From the NCBI RefSeq assembly GCF_020711255.1, contig NZ_JAJFAW010000033.1, positions 1 to 49,835 of the forward strand: a stretch of 49,835 nucleotides of DNA. The letters run 5' to 3'. The stretch comes from Hymenobacter plasmatis. GTDB lineage: Bacteria; Bacteroidota; Bacteroidia; Cytophagales; Hymenobacteraceae. Both the position numbers and the translations under genes were made by a program. This document shows positions 7,321 through 15,715 of the stretch, piece after piece. The notes beneath the pieces were generated by a model. The model worked only from the letters and a program-made list of their open reading frames with translations, was not told the DNA's origin and searched no databases. Every line of letters starts with the position of its first letter. Position 1 is the first letter of the stretch.

Positions 7321-9672
7321 CTAATGGGCTGCGCCGTTCAGGGGCAACGCCACGGAGAAGGTGGTCCCCTCTCCTTGCTGGCTCTCAACGCTCAGCGTGC
7401 CGCCATGGCCTTGGGCAATAATGTCGTGGCTGAGCGAGAGACCCAGGCCCGTGCCTTCGCCCGTGGGTTTGGTGGTGAAGAAGGGCTGGAATATCTTGCC
7501 CTGCACGGCTTCGCTCATGCCCGTACCGTTATCCTTTACCCGGATTTCAACCTGCTGACCCAGCTGCTTGGTTAGCACGTGGACGGTCGGCACGTAGTCC
7601 GACTCGCCCATCTGCTGGCGTTGTCGTACGGCGTAGAAGGCGTTGCTGAACAGGTTGAGCAGCACCCGCCCCACGTCCGCCCCCACCACGTCGGCGAGCG
7701 GCAAATCCGGCGCAAAATCGGTGGTCAGCGTCGCATTGAATGTCTTGTCTTTGGCGCGCAGGCCCTGGTAGGCCAGGCGCAGGTACTCATCGGCCAGGGC
7801 ATTGAGGTCCGTCGGGGCGCGCTCGCCGGTGCTGGCGCGGCTGTGCTCGAGCATGCCCTTGACGATGGCCGCCGCCCGTTTGCCGTGCTCGGTGATTTTG
7901 CCCAGGTTTTGGGCAACGTCGCCCGCCAATTCCGCGGCCTCGGCAGTATCACTGACGGCCAGTGCCGCTTGGAGCTCCGCTACCAGCTCGGCGCTGACTT
8001 CCGAGAAGTTGTTGACGAAGTTCAACGGGTTTTGAATCTCGTGGGCAATGCCGGCCGTCAGCTCCCCCAGGCTGGCCATCTTCTCCTTCTGGATTAGCTG
8101 GGCCTGGGTGGCGCGCAACTCGGTCAGGGACATGTCGAGCTGGTCGCGCTGGCTCTGCAGGTCATGCTTCTGGCGCGTGATGGCCTCATTGAGCTGGCTA
8201 AGCTGCTCGTTGGCGTGCTGCTTTTGACGGTTGGCGCGCCAGAGTACGAAGCCAAGGCCGGCCAGCAGGGCCAGTACGGCCAAGGTGGAGAAGAACAACA
8301 GGCGCTGGCGCCGGGCGCGGGCCGCGTCCTGCACTTGCGCCAGGCGCAGGGCCGCTATGCGCTGCTGCTGGACCTGCTCGGCGCGCTCCGCCTCGTAGCC
8401 GGCTACCTGGAAGGCGCCCTGCTGGGTGCGCAGCGAGTCGGCAAGACTCAGGCCCAGGCGGGCATAACGGCCCGCGGGTTCTGGTTGCCCGCGCTGGGCG
8501 TAGAAATCAGCCAGTGCGCGTAGGTAAGCCAGGCGCAGCGGTACAATCTTCAGCTCGCGGGCCTTGCGGTAGGCCGTGAGCCAGGCTTGTTCCGCGCGAG
8601 CGGGCTGGTCCTGGGCGGCGTAGTAGCGGGCCCAGGTCGCGTCAAACTCAAAGTAGCCGTTAGGAGTATCAAGGGGGATTTTTAGGGAGTCAGCCAATTG
8701 CTGGGCCCGCGCCAGCAGGGGGGCGACGTCGGCAGCGCGGCGCAGGTCCAGCAGCACCGCGCTCTTGGTCACGAGCCCGTATGCCTGGTCAATCGGAACC
8801 TGGAACGCATAGCGGCGGGTGGTATCGGCGGGGTTGCCCGCCAGGGCCAGGTCCGCGTGGCGCAGGGCGGCGGGGTAATTGCCTAGTTGCCGATAAGCCT
8901 GGGCCATATTGCGGTAGGTGTACGCATCAAAATCGGCACCAGTGCGCGCCGGCAGGGTCGCGCCCACGGCCAGCGACTGCTGCAGGTAGACCAAGGCCTT
9001 GGCCGGGTTGCCCCACTCCGCGTACTGCGCCCCGACTACTTTCAGCTCGTTTACCTGGGCCGTTCGGCGGAAGGTGCGGTAGAGGTCGGCCGAGCGCAGG
9101 TAATGGCCGATGGCTTGGTTGTAGTCGCCCCGCTGCACAAAAGGCGCCCCCAGCAGATGGTAAGAAGTGGCCAGATTCTCCCGCGCCCCGCGGGCCTCGT
9201 ACCGGGCTACTTTGGCTTGAAAATAGGCAATCCGCTCCTCTGGCTGATTGAGTTCTAAAAACAGCCGACCGACACGCGACAGCAAACCAAGTATGGGCCA
9301 GCTCACACTGTCGAACGCCTCAATAGTCGCCCGGGCACGCGTGAGTTCAACGGCGGGGTCCGCTTTGGTCTTGGACAGCTGTAAGTCGGCGTAGGATAGT
9401 TCGAAGGCGCGGGCCTCGGGCCGCTTCAAGCGGCGCAGCAGCCGGATGCGTTCCTGAGACAAGGTGTCCAAGTCGCCTGCTGACCGGAAGCCCCCCACGG
9501 CGGACATATGCAGCAGCGTGCGCAAGCGGGCAGTATCGGCGCGTTGGGTATCGAGCACGCGGCGCAGCGAGTCGCCGTCCGCTTCCCAATAGCGGTGGGC
9601 GGGCGTAGTCTGAGCCTGCACGGCAGGCGCGGCCGCCAGCCACAGCAAGGCCAGCAAAAGAAGGTAGCGCAT
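7321..9672 (-). CDS. sensor histidine kinase with periplasmic TPR domain
   Basis: A 783-residue hybrid-free sensor kinase. The signal peptide (MRYLLLLALLWLAAAPAVQAQ) defines the start at 9672. Residues about 60-440 form a helical tetratricopeptide-like region (for example YNQAIGHYLRSADLYRTF), followed by a transmembrane helix (LLFFSTLAVLALLAGLGFVL), a coiled coil, and a HisKA region with the phospho-acceptor near His544 (GIAHEIQNPLNF). The ATPase domain has the N-box (LLNLFSNAFYAV), DNGTGM near 714 and GTGLGLSLS. No response regulator is adjacent, so its partner is encoded elsewhere. The architecture is common in Bacteroidota, and the TPR module probably senses protein or peptide partners in the periplasm. 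Confidence 0.93.
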   Translation of the reverse strand: MRYLLLLALLWLAAAPAVQAQTTPAHRYWEADGDSLRRVLDTQRADTARLRTLLHMSAVGGFRSAGDLDTLSQERIRLLRRLKRPEARAFELSYADLQLSKTKADPAVELTRARATIEAFDSVSWPILGLLSRVGRLFLELNQPEERIAYFQAKVARYEARGARENLATSYHLLGAPFVQRGDYNQAIGHYLRSADLYRTFRRTAQVNELKVVGAQYAEWGNPAKALVYLQQSLAVGATLPARTGADFDAYTYRNMAQAYRQLGNYPAALRHADLALAGNPADTTRRYAFQVPIDQAYGLVTKSAVLLDLRRAADVAPLLARAQQLADSLKIPLDTPNGYFEFDATWARYYAAQDQPARAEQAWLTAYRKARELKIVPLRLAYLRALADFYAQRGQPEPAGRYARLGLSLADSLRTQQGAFQVAGYEAERAEQVQQQRIAALRLAQVQDAARARRQRLLFFSTLAVLALLAGLGFVLWRANRQKQHANEQLSQLNEAITRQKHDLQSQRDQLDMSLTELRATQAQLIQKEKMASLGELTAGIAHEIQNPLNFVNNFSEVSAELVAELQAALAVSDTAEAAELAGDVAQNLGKITEHGKRAAAIVKGMLEHSRASTGERAPTDLNALADEYLRLAYQGLRAKDKTFNATLTTDFAPDLPLADVVGADVGRVLLNLFSNAFYAVRQRQQMGESDYVPTVHVLTKQLGQQVEIRVKDNGTGMSEAVQGKIFQPFFTTKPTGEGTGLGLSLSHDIIAQGHGGTLSVESQQGEGTTFSVALPLNGAAH

Positions 9673-9870
9673 GGAAACAGGGCCACACCGCCAGCCCTTT
9701 GCGGAAGTGGAAGTAATTAAAGTGGAAGTCGGGCTACGGGCAGGCAAGCTACAACCCGATTGGCCGCTTGCCACCGGTTAGCCGGTTGACTTCCAAGCAC
9801 TCCGAGCTTATAGCACTGGCTGATGAGATAGTTCAGCAAAAGGGTCTGAGTGCTACCCCCAACCACGCCG

Positions 9871-9878
9871 TACCTTGC
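9871..9878 (+). promoter_or_regulatory. TACCTTGC promoter-like -7 box
   Basis: TACCTTGC resembles the Bacteroidota -7 element TAnnTTTG. It lies only four bases before the ATG at 9883, implying a very short or absent leader. Confidence 0.4.
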
Positions 9879-9882
9879 CGCC

Positions 9883-10254
9883 ATGTCATCGACCCGCATC
9901 CTGCTGCTCGGGGCCGCGGCCCTGCTGCTCTACCTGGCCTTGCCCTCCGCGCTCCGGGCCGGCTTCGCCTGCCGCGCCGTCGGCTACGAGACAGCCGTCA
10001 CGGGCCGCGTCAGCGGGCACTGGCAGAGCCGGCACGCGCACGGGTTCTTCCTCGACGGCCGGCGCCGCCCCTCCTACGACTTCCGCGCCTTCGTCCCCGC
10101 GCCCGCCGCGGCCCCGGCGGACGAGCAGGACCTGAACCAGTACCTTCGCCCCGGCGACCTGATCCGCAAACCGGCCCACGCCCGCGCGCTCACCGTTCGC
10201 CGGGGCGACCGCCTTTCGCACTGGGTGTGTCCCCCGGCCGAAGCGACCCCCTAG
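9883..10254 (+). CDS. hypothetical membrane-anchored or secreted protein
   Basis: A 123-residue protein starting with a hydrophobic segment (ILLLGAAALLLYLALPSALRA) that could be an uncleaved anchor or signal peptide. The remainder is soluble and charged, ending in a compact segment (LNQYLRPGDLIRKPAHARAL). No family is recognised. The ATG at 9883 is preferred over 9850 because a promoter-like box overlaps the region between them. Mini-element copy 2 lies just after the stop. Confidence 0.6.
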   Translation: MSSTRILLLGAAALLLYLALPSALRAGFACRAVGYETAVTGRVSGHWQSRHAHGFFLDGRRRPSYDFRAFVPAPAAAPADEQDLNQYLRPGDLIRKPAHARALTVRRGDRLSHWVCPPAEATP

Positions 10255-10277
10255 ATCGCCCGTTCAGGAAAACGGTA

Positions 10278-10425
10278 GTGGCTGTTGCAGAACCCGTGAC
10301 CGAGCTAGCGCCCCACGTAATTGCACCGAACGCACCGCAAGAACGGCCGTTTCAGAGGCTTATTTACTCCCGGATGCCGCCATCTCCCATGATTTTAGCA
10401 CCACCAAGGGTTCTGCAACAGCCAC
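10278..10425. mobile_element. mini inverted-repeat element, copy 2 (148 bp)
   Basis: The ends GTGGCTGTTGCAGAAC and GTTCTGCAACAGCCAC are inverted copies, flanked by the direct repeat GGTA (10274-10277 and 10426-10429). The outer left flank reads GTTCAGGAAAACGGTA, the same target-like motif as at the other copies. The interior shows no clear similarity to other copies by eye. Confidence 0.85.
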
Positions 10426-10556
10426 GGTAGTTGAGGCAAAGGAGCATTCACTTGGCCATAGCCGGCATTGGGCCAGCATAAGGCGCCGTTGGCCGTGGGC
10501 TGCCCGGTGCCAGGGGCGAAAGGCCGTAGGTTGGGTTTATTCCCTATCCCCCCCAA

Positions 10557-11084
10557 ATGCTCCCCTCTGAAGAAGAACTGGTGCGCCGCCTGCAGGCCGG
10601 CGATGAGCGCGCCCTGGGTGTGTTTTATCAGCACTACCACGTGGCTTTGTCGGCGGCGGTGCGGCGCATCGTGCGCGACCCACACGCGGCTCAGGATGTG
10701 CTACAGGAAAGCATGGTCAAGATTTGGCGCGCCCTGGCTTTGTATGATCCCAACCAGGGGCGGCTGTTCACTTGGGCGGCCAAAATTTGCTGCAACACGG
10801 CCATCGACCACGTGCGCACCGCCCGCTACCGGCTCGCGGCCCGCACCCACAGTTTGGACGACGCCCGGGCCCTGGCTCTGGGCACCCCCGGCTTTCGGCC
10901 CGAAGACATCGGCGTGGCGGACCTGTTGCGCGGCCTGCGCCCCGAATACCGGCACGTCATGGACCTGCTTTACCTGCAAGGCCACACCCAGCAAGAGGCC
11001 GCCGAGCGCCTGAACGTGCCCTTGGGGACGGTCAAAACCTGGGTGGGCCGCTCACGGCAGTTGCTTGGCCGCTTGCCCCTGTAG
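10557..11084 (+). CDS. ECF-type RNA polymerase sigma factor
   Basis: A 175-residue sigma-70 family factor with regions 2 and 4 only. Region 2 runs from about 15 to 85 (FYQHYHVALSAAVRRIVRDP, DVLQESMVKIWRAL, FTWAAKICCNTAIDHVR). Region 4 occupies about 120-170, with a helix-turn-helix (HTQQEAAERLNVPLGTVKTW). The region 4 end GTVKTWVGRSRQLLGRLPL is typical. No anti-sigma factor gene follows, unlike the sigma factor at 34.5-35.2 kb, so its control is unclear. It starts shortly after mini-element copy 2, which could affect its promoter. Confidence 0.9.
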   Translation: MLPSEEELVRRLQAGDERALGVFYQHYHVALSAAVRRIVRDPHAAQDVLQESMVKIWRALALYDPNQGRLFTWAAKICCNTAIDHVRTARYRLAARTHSLDDARALALGTPGFRPEDIGVADLLRGLRPEYRHVMDLLYLQGHTQQEAAERLNVPLGTVKTWVGRSRQLLGRLPL

Positions 11085-11184
11085 TACCCGGCACTCGCCG
11101 TCCGATAAATCGGGCCATCCCGATTAGGCAGTTGAACAGCTGAACCTTACCTTACACTGGCCTTTTGTTCCTCATGCCCTATAG

Positions 11185-11490
11185 AAGCTGCACGCACTCG
11201 CGCCCTTTCAAGGCAGTACCTACGACGGGACCCTCGTGCAGCGTGAGGACCCGTGCGACCTGGCGGTGCTACGGGGCGGGTCCGTGGTGGCCTCGGTAAA
11301 ACAAACGCCCGCCGAGTGTGCCTGCCTCGTACAGGCCATCGGCACGCGGCCGGTAATTCGTCCCCTCTCCCATTTCCCAGAGGCCCTGGAGCGCAGACAT
11401 CGGCAAGCCGCAGCCAAGAGGCAAACGCACCGAAATAGCGACTGGCAATGGCGGTTGAACGGGCGTCTTTCCCTCCTCCGCCAGGAATGA
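11185..11490 (+). pseudogene. possible gene remnant, no family recognised
   Basis: A frame open from 11185, directly after an in-frame TAG, reads as plausible protein (for example PFQGSTYDGTLVQREDP and TRPVIRPLSHFPEALE) but lacks an ATG; the only start candidate is GTG at 11236. It may be a truncated gene whose 5' end has been lost, or a short gene with a GTG start. No function can be proposed. Confidence 0.3.
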
Positions 11491-11624
11491 ATACGAATGT
11501 TCAACCAAAGGGTCCGACAAGCAAAACGAACATTTTCTGAACCGCTAGGCAAAGCACGGTGCGTGTGGTGGCCAGGAGCCCGCGCAACCTTTCCGTTGCG
11601 TGGCCGGTCATCCTTCGGAACCCG

Positions 11625-11632
11625 TACCTTGC
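11625..11632 (+). promoter_or_regulatory. TACCTTGC promoter-like -7 box
   Basis: The same TACCTTGC box as before 9883, here five bases upstream of the lipoprotein ATG. A TTG lies about 29 bases upstream of it, rather far for the expected -33 element. Confidence 0.4.
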
Positions 11633-11637
11633 TTGCG

Positions 11638-12093
11638 ATGAAGAAGTCCCTCCTGTTCTTGCTGGTGCTGGCCGCAGCGGTCGCGTGCCACAACGCCAGC
11701 CCGGCCCCCGAGGCGGCCCCGGCCCCCGAGGCGGCCCCGGCGCCCTACCCCCAAACGTGGCAGCTGGTGGAACTGACGGGGCAAATCCCGGGCTACCGCA
11801 AGACCGGGACGGACCTGCCCTGGCAGGAAACGTACGTCTTCCGGGCCGATGGCACTTTCCTGAAATCGCGCCGGCAAGCCGATCAACGCGTCGAGGCCCG
11901 CGGAACGTTTTCGGTGCAGGACCTGCCCGACGGCCGGTACGCCGTGCTGACCTACGCCGCGGCCAGTCCCCTGATCGGCTCGTGCACGGCCAGCGCGTTG
12001 ACCGAGACCCTGGCCTTCCAAGCCGACGAGACCCTGGTGAGCACGTGGCAGGCGTGCGATGGCCCGGGACTCAAGTACCAGAAAGTGAACTAG
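11638..12093 (+). CDS. lipoprotein with Ala-Pro-Glu repeat linker, lipocalin-like
   Basis: A 151-residue lipoprotein. The signal peptide MKKSLLFLLVLAAAVAC ends in a lipobox with the acylated Cys at about 17. It is followed by a duplicated APEAAP linker, encoded by an 18-bp DNA repeat, and a soluble domain with a WQLVE start and a TYVFRADGTFLKS strand pair. That pattern is like small lipocalin-type or META-type outer-membrane lipoproteins. Two Cys residues (SCTAS, ACDGP) may form a disulfide. The start at 11638 is set by the signal peptide; the frame extends upstream but is not signal-like. Confidence 0.78.
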   Translation: MKKSLLFLLVLAAAVACHNASPAPEAAPAPEAAPAPYPQTWQLVELTGQIPGYRKTGTDLPWQETYVFRADGTFLKSRRQADQRVEARGTFSVQDLPDGRYAVLTYAAASPLIGSCTASALTETLAFQADETLVSTWQACDGPGLKYQKVN

Positions 12094-12193
12094 GAGCTTG
12101 CTGGGTGAGCCGTGGTTTGTGCCAGCAATGCTTGGCAAGCGCTGGAAACGGTCCGTATAGCAAAAGGAGCGGATGTTCGAACGACCTCCTCCT

Positions 12194-12463
12194 TTAGTTT
12201 TTCTTTTTCGATGGAGCAAACGGGGGGAGTTCCCGGACCCTGGTTCGGATGGCGTCAGCGGGGCGTCCGGAGCGACGAAAGGCCGCGGTGTCCATTTTCA
12301 CGGCCGACATCGACGCCTTGCGCGTTGGCGCAGCGGCCCTTTTGGGGTGAGGGACGCCTTTGCCCGGGGGGGTAGGTACAGGCGTTGGCGTTGTTTGGGC
12401 GTAAGCAGGACCACCTAGGGCCAATAGCGTCATGCCAAGCAGGAAAATGGGGTTGGGTTTCAT
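12194..12463 (-). CDS. small secreted protein (89 aa)
   Basis: Starts at 12463 with a signal peptide (MKPNPIFLLGMTLLALGG, cleavage near AYAQ). The mature part is about 68 residues, rich in Pro, Thr, Arg and Lys (TTPTPVPTPPGKG at its start, PSKKKN at its end). Such basic small exported proteins of unknown role are common in Hymenobacter-like genomes. Mini-element copy 3 sits 67 bases upstream, in the likely promoter region. Confidence 0.6.
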   Translation of the reverse strand: MKPNPIFLLGMTLLALGGPAYAQTTPTPVPTPPGKGVPHPKRAAAPTRKASMSAVKMDTAAFRRSGRPADAIRTRVRELPPFAPSKKKN

Positions 12464-12530
12464 AGCCAGGGAAAAGGTGAAAGGGTGAAGATACTGACCA
12501 TGAGCTGTATTAATGTTCAAGAAAACGGTC

Positions 12531-12662
12531 GTGGCTGTTGCAGAACTGCCCAAGTGCACGCATCGCCGAGCAACAGAACGGGGCATTCGGGGCTTGTTCG
12601 AGCAATTGATGACCCAATAAACAGGTGGTGAATACCCGTTTAGGGAGTTCTGCAACAGCCAC
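12531..12662. mobile_element. mini inverted-repeat element, copy 3 (132 bp)
   Basis: GTGGCTGTTGCAGAACT and AGTTCTGCAACAGCCAC form the ends, flanked by GGTC duplications (12527-12530 and 12663-12666). The left flank reads TTCAAGAAAACGGTC. This is the shortest copy. Together with copy 4, which has the same target duplication, it brackets the gene at 12705-13124. Confidence 0.85.
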
Positions 12663-12704
12663 GGTCCTCAGGATAGTTACTTTGCTCAGGCAACTTCCTT
12701 TACT

Positions 12705-13124
12705 ATGGCCCTTTGGCATTTAACGTCGCAAGTCAACACCGGCTTGCTGCTGTGGCGAACCGGCCCAGCAGCCTTTCGCGTCATGCAATACGACGAGCCG
12801 GCCGAGGTGCTGACCAACGCCGATTATTTCTTGTTTGATAAGAAGTACGAGACCGTGCTGCGGAAACTTCCCGGGCAGGTCGACCTTCGCCCAGTCACCG
12901 TGACCGATGGCGTGCGCCACCTGGTGTGGGACCACTACCTCGAACTCACCGTTCATCGGTCCGTCGATGCCGACGCAATCCTCGCCCACACGGGCGCAGG
13001 CTTGGACATGTATCGTTTTGGTAACGACTGCGTGTTCGTTTCCGAGGCGCTAAAAGAAGAGCTCAGGAAGGTCGGGCCGGACGCGTTGCATTTCAGCTCG
13101 GGCCTCTCGGAGTTCGCTGCTTAA
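12705..13124 (+). CDS. hypothetical protein, immunity-protein-like (DUF1629/Imm11 style)
   Basis: A 139-residue cytosolic protein. The C-terminal stretch (VFVSEALKEELRKVGPDALHF) resembles the ending of DUF1629/Imm11-type immunity proteins, where a (V/F)VS xx L xx L motif precedes the final strand. The N-terminal half is not recognised. No toxin gene is adjacent, so it may be an orphan immunity protein or have another role. The gene lies between mini-element copies 3 and 4, which may have carried or framed it. The family call is tentative. Confidence 0.55.
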   Translation: MALWHLTSQVNTGLLLWRTGPAAFRVMQYDEPAEVLTNADYFLFDKKYETVLRKLPGQVDLRPVTVTDGVRHLVWDHYLELTVHRSVDADAILAHTGAGLDMYRFGNDCVFVSEALKEELRKVGPDALHFSSGLSEFAA

Positions 13125-13151
13125 TTGGCCTAATAGTTCACGAAAACGGTC

Positions 13152-13301
13152 GTGGCTGTTGCAGAACTCTGGATTTCGCCTTCAGCACCTATTGCACGTG
13201 CGATTCCGCCAACAGAAAGCATGCTCCAACCCCCTTTTAGGATGTTTCCTTTCGAGAACGACACTGCTGGAGTGCTCGTCGAGGAGTTCTGCAACAGCCA
13301 C
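13152..13301. mobile_element. mini inverted-repeat element, copy 4 (150 bp), fused to merTP
   Basis: GTGGCTGTTGCAGAACTC and GAGTTCTGCAACAGCCAC form the ends, with GGTC duplications (13148-13151 and 13302-13305). The left flank reads TTCACGAAAACGGTC. One forward frame is open through all 150 bases and continues into merTP, with ATGs at 13221 and 13242 inside the element. Confidence 0.85.
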
Positions 13302-13907
13302 GGTCCTTCCAACAAACACCTGCTCGGGGCCGGCTTAGTGGCGGCGCTAGCCTCGTCGCTATGCTGCATCACGCCGCTGCTGGCGGTCTTGGGGGGCCTG
13401 GGCGGCGTGGCCTCGGCCTTTGCTTGGCTTGAACCCCTGCGGCCCTACTCGGTGGCGCTGACCGTGGGCGCACTGGGCTTTGCCTGGTATCAGCAGCTCA
13501 AACCCGCACCGGCCGCTGATGCCTGCGGCTGCGCGGTGGACGCGAAACCCACATTTGTGCAGTCCAAGAGCTTCCTGGCGGGGGTTACGGGGCCGGCGGC
13601 GCTGCTGCTGGCCTTTCCCTACTACGGAGCTAAGTTTTACCCCACACCGGCCGCGCCTACGTCGGTGGCCACGAATGGGGCCGCGCTGGTCTGGCAAACG
13701 GCGAACTACCGCATCGGGGGCCTGACCTGCGAGGCCTGCGCCAAACACGTCGAGTACGCGGTGCAGCGGTTGCCGGGCGTGCAGGCCGTGACCGTCTCCT
13801 ACGACCAAGGCACGGCGCAGGTCCGCTTTGACGCGGCCAAAAGCCCCGCCGCGCAGGTTGCGCAAGCCATTAACGGCACTGGCTACCGGGTGCTTATCTC
13901 AAAGTAA
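13221..13907 (+). CDS. merTP: mercuric transport protein MerTP (MerT-MerP fusion)
   Basis: An inner-membrane Hg(II) uptake protein that fuses MerT-type helices to a MerP-type metal-binding domain. The MerT part has the paired cysteines in its first helix (SSLCCITPLLAVLGG) and a CGC motif in the loop (DACGCAVDAK); the C-terminal HMA domain carries GLTCEAC and ends GTGYRVLISK. The conserved protein normally begins just before NKHLLGAGL. Here the residues before that, including EEFCNSHG, are encoded by mini-element copy 4, and the nearest ATGs (13221, 13242) lie inside it; no ATG is in frame in the preceding host flank. The native start therefore seems lost or replaced. Start choice between the two ATGs is uncertain. 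A small Cys-rich gene follows 7 bases downstream. Confidence 0.9.
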   Translation: MLQPPFRMFPFENDTAGVLVEEFCNSHGPSNKHLLGAGLVAALASSLCCITPLLAVLGGLGGVASAFAWLEPLRPYSVALTVGALGFAWYQQLKPAPAADACGCAVDAKPTFVQSKSFLAGVTGPAALLLAFPYYGAKFYPTPAAPTSVATNGAALVWQTANYRIGGLTCEACAKHVEYAVQRLPGVQAVTVSYDQGTAQVRFDAAKSPAAQVAQAINGTGYRVLISK

Positions 13908-13914
13908 CTGCTCT

Positions 13915-14148
13915 ATGCTCACGCTCGAACCCAAAGCCCCCCTGCTCACCTCCGTCCTGACTTGCCCGGCGTGTGGCCACGCACAAGCGGAACAGATGCC
14001 GACCGATGCTTGCCAATATTTCTACGAGTGTACCAGCTGCCACACGGTCCTGAAACCACTGGCCGGCGACTGTTGCGTGTACTGCTCGTATGGGTCGGTG
14101 CCCTGCCCACCCATTCAGGAGCAAGGAAAAGGGAGTTGCTGCGGTTAA
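13915..14148 (+). CDS. small Cys-rich protein of the mercury module (GDCCxYCSYG motif)
   Basis: A 77-residue protein with four cysteine clusters: CPAC near the N-terminus, CTSC in the middle, GDCCVYCSYGSVPCPP towards the end, and a terminal CC. The first two could form a zinc-ribbon-like site; the GDCC motif suits soft-metal binding. Genes of this type are commonly found just after merTP in Bacteroidota, and this one starts 7 bases after the merTP stop, so co-transcription is likely. A role in handling Hg(II) after uptake is inferred. The ATG at 13915 is chosen because it follows merTP directly; the upstream frame overlaps merTP. Confidence 0.75.
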   Translation: MLTLEPKAPLLTSVLTCPACGHAQAEQMPTDACQYFYECTSCHTVLKPLAGDCCVYCSYGSVPCPPIQEQGKGSCCG

Positions 14149-14246
14149 ACGTCAGGGCTCATACCGAACCTTTAGCTACCCTAATGGTCGTGTAACAGCC
14201 GTACCAAACTTTGATCACGGCCGTTTATCCTGCCCCGCTTTCCGGT

Positions 14247-15146
14247 TTACATTCCTATGCCTCGGCTGCGCTCCGGTTTCGGGTTGGTGCGCTCTACTGC
14301 CGGCGTTACGCCTTTCTCCGGCGCAGGCGTTGGGGATGCTGGGGCCACGCCGCGTTGCGGCTGCTTTTGCTGGGCAGCTTCCTGCACCGCCTGGCGTTGG
14401 TGCTGCTCGCGCAGGGCCTGGGTCCGTAGGACCGCGCATTCTTCCGTCGTGCCATGCTGCATCGTGTAGGCGTACCGGAAGGTTTCGCTCAGGGGCCGGT
14501 CGTAGCCGAACACCCGGTCAAAGGCCTGCTCGACCCGTTCCGAGTACTGCTTGCGCGCGAAGCCGCCCGTGACGACGCCGCGCTGCGTGTCCTTGTGGTT
14601 GGTCAGCGGGCTCAGGTGGTACGGATTCTTGCGCTCCAGCTCCCCGGCCTGCTTACGCTCGGTGTAGCGGGCCAGGTTTTCCGTCCGGCTGACCAAGATG
14701 TGAATGTGCGTCTGCTCGCCCGCCTTGGCCTGGCCCCGCTTCACCTCCCCTACCTGCACCGCCCGGTCGGCCGGGCCGGTGGTGCGCTCATGCTCCACCT
14801 TAGCGAAGTACACCAGGTCTTTCCCCTCGATCCCCTTCCCAAAGTTGGCCGCATACTGCTCCATCGCCGCCCGCGTGTACGCGCGCAGCTTCTCCGGGTC
14901 GCTGCCAATGTGGCGCAGTTCGGCTTGGCTCGGGGCGAGGATCACCTGGTAGTACTTGTCGGCGTCGCGGTTCAGGTTGCGCTTGTTGCGGTCAAGCGCC
15001 TGCGTGACTTCGGCGGCGGGCACGTCCTCGCTCTCGAGGCTGAACCACTCACCTTGTACCTCCTTTTCCAAGTAGGCGACCAGTCCCGCGCAGCTGCCCG
15101 ACCGCTGGGACAGGCCCGCGCCGGAGCTGGGGATTTTGGCAATCAT
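14247..15146 (-). CDS. plasmid mobilisation protein, DUF5712/MobB-like relaxase
   Basis: A 299-residue protein of the Bacteroidota mobilisation type. The N-terminus (MIAKIPSSGAGLSQRSGSCA) and YYQVILAPS near 65 match DUF5712/MobB-like proteins. GKDLVYFAKVEHERT precedes a HIHI motif (about 147-150) typical of the metal-binding His cluster of relaxases. The C-terminal 50 residues are Gln-, Pro- and Arg-rich and likely disordered. It should nick oriT to start conjugal transfer with help from a conjugative plasmid. It overlaps the end of the upstream mob gene by 4 bases (ATGA type), so the two are translationally coupled. Confidence 0.85.
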   Translation of the reverse strand: MIAKIPSSGAGLSQRSGSCAGLVAYLEKEVQGEWFSLESEDVPAAEVTQALDRNKRNLNRDADKYYQVILAPSQAELRHIGSDPEKLRAYTRAAMEQYAANFGKGIEGKDLVYFAKVEHERTTGPADRAVQVGEVKRGQAKAGEQTHIHILVSRTENLARYTERKQAGELERKNPYHLSPLTNHKDTQRGVVTGGFARKQYSERVEQAFDRVFGYDRPLSETFRYAYTMQHGTTEECAVLRTQALREQHQRQAVQEAAQQKQPQRGVAPASPTPAPEKGVTPAVERTNPKPERSRGIGM

Positions 15147-15715
15147 GGGGCGGGCAGCGTGGGGGTGGCAGGGGGCGATGGGGAAGCAGCAGCGGGCGCG
15201 GGCACCTGGGCCGGCCGCACGAATTGGTCCGGGATCAGCTCCCGAATCAGGAGCTTGCGCAGCAGCTGCCGCAGCGGCTCCAATTCGGGCCAGCCCTTGG
15301 GAGATGGGAGCGGGTCATTAGCTACGGCGGGGTTCCGGTACTCCGGCTTGAAGCCCTTGCGGATAATCACCGTCAGCCAGTGTTCCATGTCTAGCAACTG
15401 GGGCTCGGTGAGGGTGTTCGGGCCGGTGGTCCAGTTGTGCACGGCCTGCACCTCGGCCAGAATGGGCTTCAGGTACGTCTTCTCCTGCTCGCGGATAAAT
15501 CCAATGGTGCGCTTGTCGAGGTCCGCGAGCTTGGCCGTAATTTTGGCCAGGCTGCTGGTCAGGTCCAGGCCAGTGGGCTGCCGGGGGTCGGCCTTGGTCA
15601 CCCGGAAGTACTGCACCATCGCAGCCAGCAGCTCGGGGTTGCTCAGCTGGCACTCCTTGGCGAGTTGCCGGAACCCTTCGTAAGCTGCTTCGTCGGCGCG
15701 TATCGTCTTATCCAT
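15143..15715 (-). CDS. BfmA/BtgA family mobilisation accessory protein
   Basis: A 190-residue protein whose N-terminus (KTIRADEAAYEGFRQLAKEC) and following segment (LLAAMVQYFRVTKADP) match the BfmA/BtgA family of Bacteroides mobilisation proteins. These bind oriT and help form the relaxosome. A coiled-coil-like middle (LAKITAKLADLDKRTIGFI) and a Pro-Ala-rich tail follow. It is first in a two-gene operon with the DUF5712 relaxase. The upstream AT-rich region probably contains oriT and the promoter. Confidence 0.82.
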   Translation of the reverse strand: MDKTIRADEAAYEGFRQLAKECQLSNPELLAAMVQYFRVTKADPRQPTGLDLTSSLAKITAKLADLDKRTIGFIREQEKTYLKPILAEVQAVHNWTTGPNTLTEPQLLDMEHWLTVIIRKGFKPEYRNPAVANDPLPSPKGWPELEPLRQLLRKLLIRELIPDQFVRPAQVPAPAAASPSPPATPTLPAP

